A stretch of DNA of 64,000 nucleotides, from NCBI RefSeq assembly GCF_000426485.1, contig NZ_KE384529.1, positions 758,422 to 822,421 of the forward strand, written 5' to 3'. A program made the position numbers and the translations under genes. Origin of the DNA: Indolivaga capnocytophagoides DSM 22835 (GTDB taxonomy: Bacteria > Bacteroidota > Bacteroidia > Bacteroidales > Dysgonomonadaceae). The notes beneath the pieces are model-generated. The model made no database searches, had not been told where the DNA came from, and saw nothing but the letters and a program-made list of their open reading frames with translations. Below are positions 52,162-60,299 of this stretch, in pieces. How positions within the stretch are numbered: position 1 is the stretch's first letter; every line of letters begins with the position of its first letter.

Positions 52162-52770
52162 TTATCTGAATATGTTATATACTAGAGAAACTCCTATCTT
52201 GGTAGGCCCTACATAGCCTTTTGTTTTTTTACTTTCGAGCTTGAAATCAGCATATTCACCACCCAGCTGATACTTGTCATACTGCAAATTGGCATAGCCT
52301 ATACAAATATTGGCGTCTATACGGAAACGGCTCGATAAGTAAAACTTATACCCTCCCGTCAGTCCTGCTGATATACCCCAGCCTTTGCGTCGATAGCTTG
52401 TTTTTTCGGGATCTTTATCTTTCAACCCTATATTGAAATTTCCCATCATACCATAAGGCCCTATATAAAATCCGTCCCAAAGGTCATTTGTGTAGTAGTA
52501 TTTGGGATTGACATAATACCTGAAATCAATAGACCCGATTAACGCCCTGAATACTTCTTCGTCTTTTTTGAAAAGGTAAGGCAGCCACATAGCATCCACG
52601 TTGAGTGTGAGCTGACGCCCTACTGACCACTCTATCCCGAAATTGGGACTCCCCACCAATGTAAAAGGCACATTTGTTTTCAAAGCCTGTCCTTTGGCTT
52701 GCGGACTAAAAGCCAAGAACAACAAAGCCATCACTATCATTGGAATATATTGCATCAACCGTCTCATCAA
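52162..52770 (-). CDS. DUF3575-family outer-membrane barrel
   Basis: A 202-residue protein with signal peptide (about 1-28). LKTNVPFTLVGSPNFGIEWSVGRQLTLNVDAMW is the opening of the DUF3575 family, and FRYYVNP with FYIGPYGMMGNFNIG are its later strands. The family is found beside fimbrial and Mfa clusters of Bacteroidota and is thought to help assembly. It follows the FimB-like gene and precedes the OmpA gene. Confidence 0.9.
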   Translation of the reverse strand: MMRRLMQYIPMIVMALLFLAFSPQAKGQALKTNVPFTLVGSPNFGIEWSVGRQLTLNVDAMWLPYLFKKDEEVFRALIGSIDFRYYVNPKYYYTNDLWDGFYIGPYGMMGNFNIGLKDKDPEKTSYRRKGWGISAGLTGGYKFYLSSRFRIDANICIGYANLQYDKYQLGGEYADFKLESKKTKGYVGPTKIGVSLVYNIFR

Positions 52771-52811
52771 ATCAATCTTATTTAAGCGTATTTATTATTT
52801 CTAATGCGTCA

Positions 52812-53819
52812 TTAAAGTTCAATGCCATTACCGTTTCCGGGACTTGAGTTCCCTCCCGATTCGATATTAGGCGACCACTCTTTTATGTTAGCCAAACGCA
52901 ATACCTGAACGTCATTACCATCAACCTCTACAATAAGAGTTTCATTCATGTGTAAGATCATCGGAATTGAGTTTTTGTCTGTAATCTCGGCATCGAGCGA
53001 ATACAGTATATTATTATCAGCCCCGATGAGGTCTATGGTAAGTATCATCGGTTCGTTCGAATTATCTTCATTTTGTGGCGACGGGAAATAATTATTGCGG
53101 AATCCAAAATCAAAATCTTTATATGGATTTTTATATAATGCTGCTTCCAGTTTCATCATATCCCCTGCATCAGACCGCTTAGAGCGAGTAGTGATACTGT
53201 CGGTTATTTGCGCCAGATTCTGAACAGTGCCAACTCCTCTGGCCAGGATTTTGACTTTCTTTATATTATCGAATGTAAGAGACTCCGATATCTTAGTCAG
53301 TCGTTTGAATACGACACAGATACTGCCCACATATTGTTTATCGAATTGTATTGTATCCCTTACTACAGGCCCCGGATAATGTATATAAGGAGCTGCTGTT
53401 TCGGAATATATACAGGGAGGTTCGGGATAATACCCGTCCGACATCTTTTTTAATGCAAATGCAGCTGTACTGAAAGATGATAAGTTGCTGAATTCGATGT
53501 TTTGCATATTGGTAAAGCAAAAAACAGAATGCTCTCCCGGATAAAGCCTGAAATTGAAGTTTCCTTCCTGACTTCGGGCATTTTCGGTAAACGGATAATT
53601 CGAATACTTTTCTTTTTCGATTTCTGTTTTGAAAACAAGAATGCTCAGGTCTTCTATTTTATATGAATCTGTCCTGATACTTTTATCTGCCTTAGGAACA
53701 TATACGACATAGTTTGTCTCATCCTCAAAGTAATCGTATGTGCAGGAGCTCATACCCGAAAACAAGCAGATAACGATGATCAAAAAACAAAGTCTCAAAA
53801 AATTATATTCTTGTATCAT
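52812..53819 (-). CDS. FimB/Mfa2-like anchor lipoprotein
   Basis: A 335-residue lipoprotein with lipobox SSCTY (Cys near residue 25). The ATG at 53819 (MIQEYNFLRL) is chosen; a further ATG at 53837 is also in frame. The sequence after the Cys (IEDLSILVFKTEIEK, then FRLYPGEHSVFCFTNM) and the ending LRLANIKEWSPNIESGG match the FimB/Mfa2 anchor type. Anchors fix the base of the fimbria and limit its length. It follows the major fimbrillin-like gene. Confidence 0.85.
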   Translation of the reverse strand: MIQEYNFLRLCFLIIVICLFSGMSSCTYDYFEDETNYVVYVPKADKSIRTDSYKIEDLSILVFKTEIEKEKYSNYPFTENARSQEGNFNFRLYPGEHSVFCFTNMQNIEFSNLSSFSTAAFALKKMSDGYYPEPPCIYSETAAPYIHYPGPVVRDTIQFDKQYVGSICVVFKRLTKISESLTFDNIKKVKILARGVGTVQNLAQITDSITTRSKRSDAGDMMKLEAALYKNPYKDFDFGFRNNYFPSPQNEDNSNEPMILTIDLIGADNNILYSLDAEITDKNSIPMILHMNETLIVEVDGNDVQVLRLANIKEWSPNIESGGNSSPGNGNGIEL

Positions 53820-53841
53820 ATGTTCTAATAAAAACATGAGT

Positions 53842-53855
53842 TAGGTCTCAGACCT
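53842..53855 (-). repeat. Intergenic palindrome copy (exact)
   Basis: Core GGTCTCAGACC at 53844-53854, 25 bp before the start at 53819. Confidence 0.8.
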
Positions 53856-53949
53856 ATTTTATATACCGGTTCGAAGTTGTAGTCTGACCCTTCCGGCAAT
53901 ACTTTCGTTCTGACGGAAAGCATTGCCGAATAACATAAGGCCAGTAACT

Positions 53950-54046
53950 AAGGTCTCAGACCTCTTCATTTATCAACTAAGCACGAAACGACAGGAGAGC
54001 ATCTCTCCGTAATGTCATTAAATACTTATTACTGTTATTTTACTAT
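53950..54046 (+). repeat. Dispersed element copy with altered middle
   Basis: Exact palindrome GGTCTCAGACC (53952-53962) at one end and GTCATTAAATACTTATTACT at the other, with an unrelated centre containing a hairpin (GGAGAGCATCTCTCC). It lies between fimbrillin-like and anchor genes. Confidence 0.7.
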
Positions 54047-54089
54047 TTTGATTTTCGGTAAGATATACCTGCTCTAAGAAAGTTCTAAG

Positions 54090-55328
54090 CTATAGCTCAA
54101 TAGTTTCCCTTTCGATATGATCCCATTGTTGAGGAGCACCGATACTGATGATAAGACCACCTTCCGATCCGGGATTTTCGGGATTTTCGGGTAATCCGCT
54201 TGATGACAGTTTCAGATTCACTTCACGTATTACGTTTGGAGAGAAAACACCGTTAACTGTACCATACCAATATACAGGTTGTGGAGATGAAGCAGTAGTT
54301 CCGTCAGCATACTTATAGCCGGCAGGAGCCAAAGCTGCAACTACGATAAAGTATTTTCTGGCAACTGCTGCATCAGAACTTGATGATAATCCGTCTGCTT
54401 TAGTTGCATTCGGCCATACAAGAATATCTTTCCATAGAGTATAATCACTACCCAGAATAGTTGTTGGCTGGTAATCATCAGCCGAAGGATCAGCATCGTT
54501 ATATGTAGTAGTTCCTGTTGAGCCAATTAAAATACGGTTAGAATCCGAATTGTTAGGTAAAAGACCTCCGGCAAACGTTCCCAGTTTGAAACCCATCCCC
54601 ACAGGCAGGTTGTGGACTGCGATAAAGCTGCTCGCACTGTTGAATGTTACTGTACTCAAGGCCGGAGCGGTAGGATTTTTATCTGTTTTATCGATTCTTA
54701 CACGCATCAACGAAACTTCTCTCTGCAATTCTAAAGTAGTTCCGCTCAAATCGGTAGTTTCACCCCTGGTGATTGTCACACCGCTTCTGTAAGCGGTAAA
54801 TACCTCCGATGTAGGAGTATAAGCAACGTCTCCGGCTTCAAATGTATGTCCGGATGGGAATGTAGATTTCTTCCAGTCAACAAAAATATTAGTATTCAGC
54901 TTTTTGCCTCTTACATTATAAGCATCGAAAGCTGTCCATGCCGAACCTCCGTCGAGAGTAGTAGCAATATTATCCGATGCAGAATTAACATTGGCAACCA
55001 ATGCCAGATCATATGTTCCTTCGGGCACATTGGTCCACTTGAATATTTTATCTGTTGATGTCGAAGGATCAAATACCGCAGAAAAAGCAACCTTACCATC
55101 TGTGGCATCATACAGAAACATCTGTAATTGTTTTACATTGCTCCAACTGGTTTTAGGTATCGCTGTTGATTCAGAAGAGGACGCCCTGAGGACAGCCGAT
55201 TGTTCAAAGGTAATTTTTGCCACCAATTCGCCTTCTTCGGACGCACCTGTAACCACATTATCATCGCTTCCACACGACGAGAAAAGCAGTCCTGTAATAG
55301 TAAGTAAACTGAGAAATACTTTTTTCAT
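54090..55328 (-). CDS. Major fimbrillin-like lipoprotein (FimA/Mfa1 type)
   Basis: A 412-residue lipoprotein precursor (FSSCG lipobox). The N-domain holds WSNVKQLQMFLYDATDGK and VPEGTYDLALVANVNSA, and the C-domain ELQREVSLMRVRIDKTDKN and KYFIVVAALAPAG, matching the FimA/Mfa1 fimbrillin pattern. Fimbrillins polymerise after cleavage of the N-domain by an arginine- or lysine-specific protease. The end IGAPQQWDHIERETIEL is typical of the C-terminal donor-strand region. It is the first structural gene of the cluster. Confidence 0.88.
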   Translation of the reverse strand: MKKVFLSLLTITGLLFSSCGSDDNVVTGASEEGELVAKITFEQSAVLRASSSESTAIPKTSWSNVKQLQMFLYDATDGKVAFSAVFDPSTSTDKIFKWTNVPEGTYDLALVANVNSASDNIATTLDGGSAWTAFDAYNVRGKKLNTNIFVDWKKSTFPSGHTFEAGDVAYTPTSEVFTAYRSGVTITRGETTDLSGTTLELQREVSLMRVRIDKTDKNPTAPALSTVTFNSASSFIAVHNLPVGMGFKLGTFAGGLLPNNSDSNRILIGSTGTTTYNDADPSADDYQPTTILGSDYTLWKDILVWPNATKADGLSSSSDAAVARKYFIVVAALAPAGYKYADGTTASSPQPVYWYGTVNGVFSPNVIREVNLKLSSSGLPENPENPGSEGGLIISIGAPQQWDHIERETIEL

Positions 55329-55682
55329 TTTTAATTTTATTAATTATCTAATCTGTTCTGAACATTTTTTCACTCAGAAGAAAGGAAAGTAATCTGATCA
55401 TCCGAACCACCGGCCGCTACTGACAAATACTTATCCAACCAACACATTTATAACCATTTGCCTTTTATAAATTCTATCTCCAAACACTATTTTCAGAGCA
55501 TAAGAAGAACCCTCACCCGAAATAAGCTTTCAGGTAATATTAAATCTTTTTCTGATTGAAAAATATCACATTCAGGTTGTTTTCAACTCTACTCTTCCTA
55601 TCGGAAGCCTTTGTTTCTTTGAGAACAGTCAATTTTGGATATACATACTTTTCTCTGTTTTTGTTTGTAAAATTTTGCTTCA

Positions 55683-55696
55683 AGGTCTCAGACCTG
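55683..55696 (-). repeat. Intergenic palindrome copy (exact)
   Basis: Core GGTCTCAGACC at 55684-55694, 356 bp before the fimbrillin start, within the leader. Confidence 0.8.
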
Positions 55697-55877
55697 TTTA
55701 TAGACTTTCATCTGACTCTTAGAGATCAAATAGTATTCGAAAAAATCGTTGTACTAGTTGCGGGAACCAAAACCATGTAATTAGATATTAGGCCGATACA
55801 CATTTATTACTACATTATGCCCACTCGATTATCAAACACTTTACAACACAAGAGTTACATCTACTATTTATTTGTTA

Positions 55878-55885
55878 CAAATATA
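55878..55885 (-). promoter_or_regulatory. Possible -7 promoter box of fimbrillin cluster
   Basis: Minus strand TATATTTG, 550 bp before the fimbrillin start. No clear -33 box was found, so support is weak. Confidence 0.3.
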
Positions 55886-55921
55886 AATTACATACATCGA
55901 TTTAGGGTTCTCCATTTTTTC

Positions 55922-56815
55922 CTACTTGTTCTTCAAACTTTCCGGATGCACAAAATTTCGTCTTATCTCCCCCGGAGTCTTACCCATATGTCGCTTGCAG
56001 AAGTCATTCAGAGTAGATTTGGAAGAGAATCCGAAGTCCTCGCTAATCTCTTTAAAGTTAGAATCGCTGGAACAGATTGCATGGAAAATCTTCTTTACCT
56101 TCTGTTCAGTCATCCACTTATAGCCCGAAGTACCAAATACCTTCTTGAAACGTTTTTCGATGCCTGAGACAGTCATATTCATAGAATCTGCCAGATCAGT
56201 TAACGATTGATACTTGTGGCTGTTTTGAATAACATGATGCGAAAAATTAGAATCGTAACTCAACGCTTTTTTAAAGAATCTCGATAAATCTTCTTTAGGA
56301 TAAAATGCACCCAGCAGATAAAACAGTTCTCTTATCTTAAGGGTAAAGAAACCCTCGCAGCGCAAACCGCTCTCGATACTTTTAAGCAACTGCAGTACGT
56401 AATCGTTCAGTATATCATTTGCTGCCAACATAAAAGGCGTTTTTATATCGACCTGAAAAACAGACCCATGCCTATTATCTTTAGTAGTAAATATCAGGTC
56501 TTCTAACCGGTAACGATCACAAAACTGAATTTTCTGATGTAATTTGAGAAACAGTAGAGTTGACTGTATCTCTGTTTTATAGGTAAATTTATAGTTCGCA
56601 GGTAAATACAAAAACTGCCCCTCCAACATGGTGCAGTCTACATAAGAACCCCAGAAGTATGATATTTTACCTTTGGGCAAAAACAATATCGTATTGAATG
56701 CCGAAAATTCTTCATGCAGACAACTCTCAGCCATTTCTTTGACTTGAATACTCGAATCTGATTCACCATTATAGTTTATACACTTCATCTGCTCACAAAG
56801 GTGTAGAAAACTCAT
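55922..56815 (-). CDS. AraC-family transcriptional regulator
   Basis: A 297-residue regulator. The ATG at 56815 (MSFLHLCEQM) is preferred over 56902. Residues about 1-185 form an unrelated ligand-sensing domain. Residues 200-297 are the double helix-turn-helix AraC domain: YQSLTDLADSMNMTVSGIEKRFKKVFGTSGYKWM and FKEISEDFGFSSKSTLNDFCKRHMGKTPGEIRR. It lies directly upstream of the fimbrillin leader on the same strand and is the best candidate regulator for the cluster. Confidence 0.92.
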   Translation of the reverse strand: MSFLHLCEQMKCINYNGESDSSIQVKEMAESCLHEEFSAFNTILFLPKGKISYFWGSYVDCTMLEGQFLYLPANYKFTYKTEIQSTLLFLKLHQKIQFCDRYRLEDLIFTTKDNRHGSVFQVDIKTPFMLAANDILNDYVLQLLKSIESGLRCEGFFTLKIRELFYLLGAFYPKEDLSRFFKKALSYDSNFSHHVIQNSHKYQSLTDLADSMNMTVSGIEKRFKKVFGTSGYKWMTEQKVKKIFHAICSSDSNFKEISEDFGFSSKSTLNDFCKRHMGKTPGEIRRNFVHPESLKNK

Positions 56816-57240
56816 ATTATTTTTTTTTGATAGATTAAATTTTGTATATGGTATAATAAACAGGAGGGAACCGTAATGTGGTGTAATATTGGGAAGAATC
56901 AAAGCCTAAGGGCAAACAAAACAGACTTAGGCAAACCTGTTTTATTTGTCTGACAATTGGTGTTGAGAAAAGCAGCTATGGCAATAAGACATGCGACTGT
57001 GTGTTTAGTCACTAAACACAAGTGTCTTCATACAGCATTGATGCTGTAATACAAATATCATTGCTTCAGCAGGGGTGAAGTATAGTAATTATAATGTTTA
57101 TGTACCTTGCCTGATCTAGTCCACAAATATAGATTAATAGTTTTTAATAAAACAATAAAAGATATATATTTTTGCTCAAAAAATGTATAAATATACAATT
57201 TGCATATATTTTTAATCTCATTTTCAACAAATTGCATTTA
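56816..57240. other. Gene-free stretch upstream of AraC regulator
   Basis: No gene seen. A minus-strand TATATTTG box at 57124-57131 could start the AraC transcript about 310 bp before its start codon. The rest is AT-rich. Confidence 0.45.
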
Positions 57241-57250
57241 AATCAAAAAA

Positions 57251-57277
57251 AAAGCCTTACATCATAATGTAAGACTT
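57251..57277 (-). terminator. Terminator of AraC-VOC operon
   Basis: AAGCCTTACAT pairs with ATGTAAGACTT; on the minus strand a long T-run follows. It ends the genes at 57304-58494. Confidence 0.85.
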
Positions 57278-57303
57278 TTACGAAAAAGCAGCGTAAATTT
57301 TCT

Positions 57304-57702
57304 TTATTTGATACAGTTTTTATATTCGTCGGAAGGTTTTATTTCCGAATAAACATATAAACGATTACCCAATGGATCGGACAAGATAAACGACCGGTCT
57401 CCCCAAGGGTTAGATGTCAAATCTCGGATTGGTTGAAGTTTCTTCACTTCCACCAACTCGTTATAGACTTTATCTACATCATTAACCATAAAATTGAGAG
57501 TAACTCCCCCCTTTCCATACAAAGGTGTTTCATCCTGAGGAGTCATAAAACAGAGCGAAAACTGCTTAAGTTTGTCCACATGCAACACTATATACCACTC
57601 GGAGTCGAAAGTCACAACCGCATCCAGATTATTCACATAGAAATCCTTACACTCAGCTATTTTTTGAGTATGAAAGCATACCGACAAATTTGTTGTTTCC
57701 AT
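57304..57702 (-). CDS. VOC-family (glyoxalase-like) protein
   Basis: A 132-residue protein of the vicinal oxygen chelate fold. The pattern SVCFHTQKIAECKDFYVNNL at the start, GVTLNFMVNDVDKVYNEL in the middle and DPLGNRLYVYSE near the end is the paired beta-alpha-beta fold. A metal ligand pair is possible at His7 and Glu127. It follows the AraC gene after 30 bp on the same strand, so it may be its target. Substrate unknown. Confidence 0.9.
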   Translation of the reverse strand: METTNLSVCFHTQKIAECKDFYVNNLDAVVTFDSEWYIVLHVDKLKQFSLCFMTPQDETPLYGKGGVTLNFMVNDVDKVYNELVEVKKLQPIRDLTSNPWGDRSFILSDPLGNRLYVYSEIKPSDEYKNCIK

Positions 57703-57732
57703 TAATACTTTGTTTTAAAATTTCAGGTAAAA

Positions 57733-58494
57733 CTAATCTTTTCCAAAATCGAAGTATTGTAAAAATCGGACATTATTTCCAAATTCAAAATCAGATGGGA
57801 TAATTCCTGTATATGCTTTGAAGTTCTTGATAAAGTGAGACTGATCAAAGTAAGCATCATAACGTGTTTTATCGGTCTTGAGCAATTTCATTGTCTTTTT
57901 AAAACGAACAATGTTTGCATATTCTTTCACTCCGATGCCTATCAGTTCGTTCATACGACGTCTCATCTGCCTGTCACACATTCCGGATAAGGAAGATAAA
58001 TCTTTTACTGAAATAATTCCGTTTGTATTTTCGATAAGGTTAAATACAGAGAGTAACCTCTTATCTTCTGATTTATCATCGACCTTTTTCAGAAAAAGAT
58101 CATTCCAATAACCAACAAGAGTCTCAGGAGGTGACGTAAGAACAATGTCTGAATTGATACCCCAATCCCAAAGGTTAAAAGAAGTCCCCGTATTAAGCAA
58201 ATCAGCAATCCTCAGATTCAACAGCCCAAGAAGAGCGTATGGCTTAAACCTGATGCCTATCTGTCTGCATACCGATGAATGTACTGCTATACGGCTGTTC
58301 CATATACCTACAAGACGACAATTGGTTATACATCCATGATTACAGGTTATCACAAGATCAAAATAGCCATCGGGAAGAATATCAAACTGCTGCTGAACAA
58401 GTTCTTCCGAGCTGAAAAACCAATATGCACAGATATAGTTTTCCAACGCTTTGAGAGGGGCAAACTGAGTATATGTAATTAATGATGCATCCAT
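57733..58494 (-). CDS. AraC-family regulator (DUF6597-type N-domain)
   Basis: A 253-residue regulator. The N-terminal ENYICAYWFF and FDILPDGYFDLVI, then RQIGIRFKPYALLGLL are the DUF6597 domain found in one AraC group. The C-terminal helix-turn-helix segments include ISVKDLSSLSGMCDRQMRRRMNELIGIG and YFDQSHFIKNFKAYTGIIPSDF. It probably controls the VOC gene beside it. A degenerate repeat copy lies 17 bp before its start. Confidence 0.9.
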   Translation of the reverse strand: MDASLITYTQFAPLKALENYICAYWFFSSEELVQQQFDILPDGYFDLVITCNHGCITNCRLVGIWNSRIAVHSSVCRQIGIRFKPYALLGLLNLRIADLLNTGTSFNLWDWGINSDIVLTSPPETLVGYWNDLFLKKVDDKSEDKRLLSVFNLIENTNGIISVKDLSSLSGMCDRQMRRRMNELIGIGVKEYANIVRFKKTMKLLKTDKTRYDAYFDQSHFIKNFKAYTGIIPSDFEFGNNVRFLQYFDFGKD

Positions 58495-58507
58495 ATTTTA
58501 GAGCTAC

Positions 58508-58600
58508 TTAAGACATCAGATCTATTTATTACTTTGATAAATAAATCAACCAAAGCCTTTTATAAATTAAAAGTATATCACTAAAAAATTCTCGTCACTT
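58508..58600 (+). repeat. Dispersed intergenic element, full-length copy 4
   Basis: TAAGACATCAGATCTATTTA, then AATCAACCAAAGCC and TTTTATAAATTAAAAGTATA, ending TATATCACTAAA. It is the most diverged full-length copy but is collinear with that at 21378. Confidence 0.65.
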
Positions 58601-58656
58601 AAAAGTAATCTTTTAGTAATTCTCACGAAAATAATTTGCAGAAATAAAAATTTAAA

Positions 58657-58664
58657 TAACTTTG
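58657..58664 (+). promoter_or_regulatory. -7 promoter box of radical SAM gene
   Basis: TAACTTTG fits TAnnTTTG, 62 bp before the start at 58727. Confidence 0.5.
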
Positions 58665-58726
58665 TAATTCAAAGTTCTTTTTATAACATAATCAAAGAAT
58701 AAAATAACACTATAAATCAGACAGAT

Positions 58727-60133
58727 ATGAAAGTAAAAATGATTCTTCCGGCATTAACAGAAGCAGAAAGTCCATTCTGGCGTCCGATTAAATACTCTTT
58801 ATTTCCTCCACTAGGGTTGGCTACACTTGCCGCATATCTTTCTCCCGATGACGAAATAGATCTTCAGGATCAGCACATCGAAAAACTAAACTTGGATGAC
58901 GAACCCGATCTGGTAGTCATTCAGGTCTACATAACCAATGCATACAGAGCCTACCGCATCGCAGACCATTACAGAGACAAAGGAGCTTATGTGATTCTGG
59001 GAGGATTACACGTCACGGCTCTTCCGGATGAGGCCGCACTCCATGCCAACAGTATCTTTTTGGGCCCTGCCGAAGAATCATTTCCCCGATTTCTAAAAGA
59101 TTTCAGGAACAAAACACCACAAAAGATTTACCGTTCATCAATACGTACCTTACAAAACATGCCTGTCGTTAGACGGGATCTTATTAAACGCCACAAATAC
59201 CTGGTTCCTAATTCGATAGTTGTGACCCGAGGATGTCCTCATCACTGCGACTTTTGTTATAAAGATGCTTTTTACGAAGGAGGTAAATCTTTTTATACAC
59301 AATTGGTAGATGATGCTCTAGCCGAGATAGACCGCCTACCGGGCAGGCATTTATATTTTCTGGACGATCATCTGCTGGGCAATAAAAAATTCGCTTCTGA
59401 ATTGTTCGAAGGGATGCGGGGTATGAACCGTGTATTTCAAGGAGCGGCAACTATTGCGTCTATTCTCGATGGCAACCTGATAGAAAAGGCTGCCGAAGCA
59501 GGTCTCAGGAGTGTATTCGTGGGCTTTGAGACTTTTTCACCGGAAAATCTCAAAATGAGCAACAAAAAGCAAAATCTGGCAAGAGACTACTCCGAAGCTG
59601 TCAAACGCCTGCATTCATTAGGCATAATGATAAACGGCAGCTTTGTATTCGGACTCGACCACGACAATAAAGATGTATTCAAACGTACCGTGGATTGGGG
59701 GGTACAAAACGCAATTACTACTTCAACCTTCCACATACTGACCCCCTACCCCGGTACACGCCTGTTCAGCGATATGGAACAGGCACGGCGCATTACATCC
59801 CGCAACTGGGATCTGTACGATACCCGTCATGTGGTATACCGTACTACAAACCTTTCGACCCGAGAATTGGAAGAAGGATACAACTGGGCATACAACGAAT
59901 TTTATTCATGGTCGAATATATTCGAAGCATCATGGAAACACGATTTGATAAAGCACAAACTCAAACATCTGTTTTATACGGGAGGATGGAAAAAGTTCGA
60001 ACCTCTATGGAATTTTCTGATCAAAACAGGAGGACTTAATCATATGCTGCCTTTGCTGGAATCTATATTATCGAAAGTTAATCTGAATGAAAGGCGAGAA
60101 ATGACAGTTTCTCAACCGGCTATTATTCAATAA
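58727..60133 (+). CDS. B12-binding-domain radical SAM protein
   Basis: A 468-residue enzyme. Residues about 1-130 resemble a cobalamin-binding Rossmann domain (LFPPLGLATLAAYL, VVIQVYITN, VILGGLHVTALPDEA), though the His-containing cobalamin loop (DQHIEK) is not a perfect match to DxHxxG. The radical SAM cluster is Cys170-x3-Cys174-x2-Cys177 (RGCPHHCDFCY). GFETFSPENLKMSNK and HILTPYPGTRLF are typical of the B12-radical SAM group, which includes methyltransferases and ring-forming enzymes. Substrate unknown. It precedes an MFS transporter on the same strand; export of its product is possible. Confidence 0.9.
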   Translation: MKVKMILPALTEAESPFWRPIKYSLFPPLGLATLAAYLSPDDEIDLQDQHIEKLNLDDEPDLVVIQVYITNAYRAYRIADHYRDKGAYVILGGLHVTALPDEAALHANSIFLGPAEESFPRFLKDFRNKTPQKIYRSSIRTLQNMPVVRRDLIKRHKYLVPNSIVVTRGCPHHCDFCYKDAFYEGGKSFYTQLVDDALAEIDRLPGRHLYFLDDHLLGNKKFASELFEGMRGMNRVFQGAATIASILDGNLIEKAAEAGLRSVFVGFETFSPENLKMSNKKQNLARDYSEAVKRLHSLGIMINGSFVFGLDHDNKDVFKRTVDWGVQNAITTSTFHILTPYPGTRLFSDMEQARRITSRNWDLYDTRHVVYRTTNLSTRELEEGYNWAYNEFYSWSNIFEASWKHDLIKHKLKHLFYTGGWKKFEPLWNFLIKTGGLNHMLPLLESILSKVNLNERREMTVSQPAIIQ

Positions 60134-60299
60134 ACAAAAGATGATGATCCAGAGGTAATCCAAATCTGAAACTCTCTTAATTTTACTTAACAATATAAGT
60201 TTACTTAACCAAGGAAAACAAATAGGGAAAAGATAAAAAGTTGTAATTTTACACTTTATATCAAAGAAGATTGTTTTAAATAAGTTAAGAGAAACAGAA

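Larger units (their letters stand above)
55329..55921. other. Long leader region before fimbrillin gene
   Basis: Nearly 600 bp between AraC gene end and fimbrillin start. It holds one exact palindrome (55684-55694) and a minus-strand TATATTTG box (55878-55885). Small frames here do not look coding. A long untranslated leader, as in some known fimbrillin genes, is likely. Confidence 0.5.

Noticed and set aside
12859-55696. Palindromes as ordinary rho-independent terminators
   Set aside because: A one-base centre cannot form an RNA loop with full pairing, copies lie before start codons, and T-runs are often absent.
55556-55780. 74-residue plus-strand frame in the fimbrillin leader
   Set aside because: It contains the palindrome and lies opposite the cluster; no coding features were seen.
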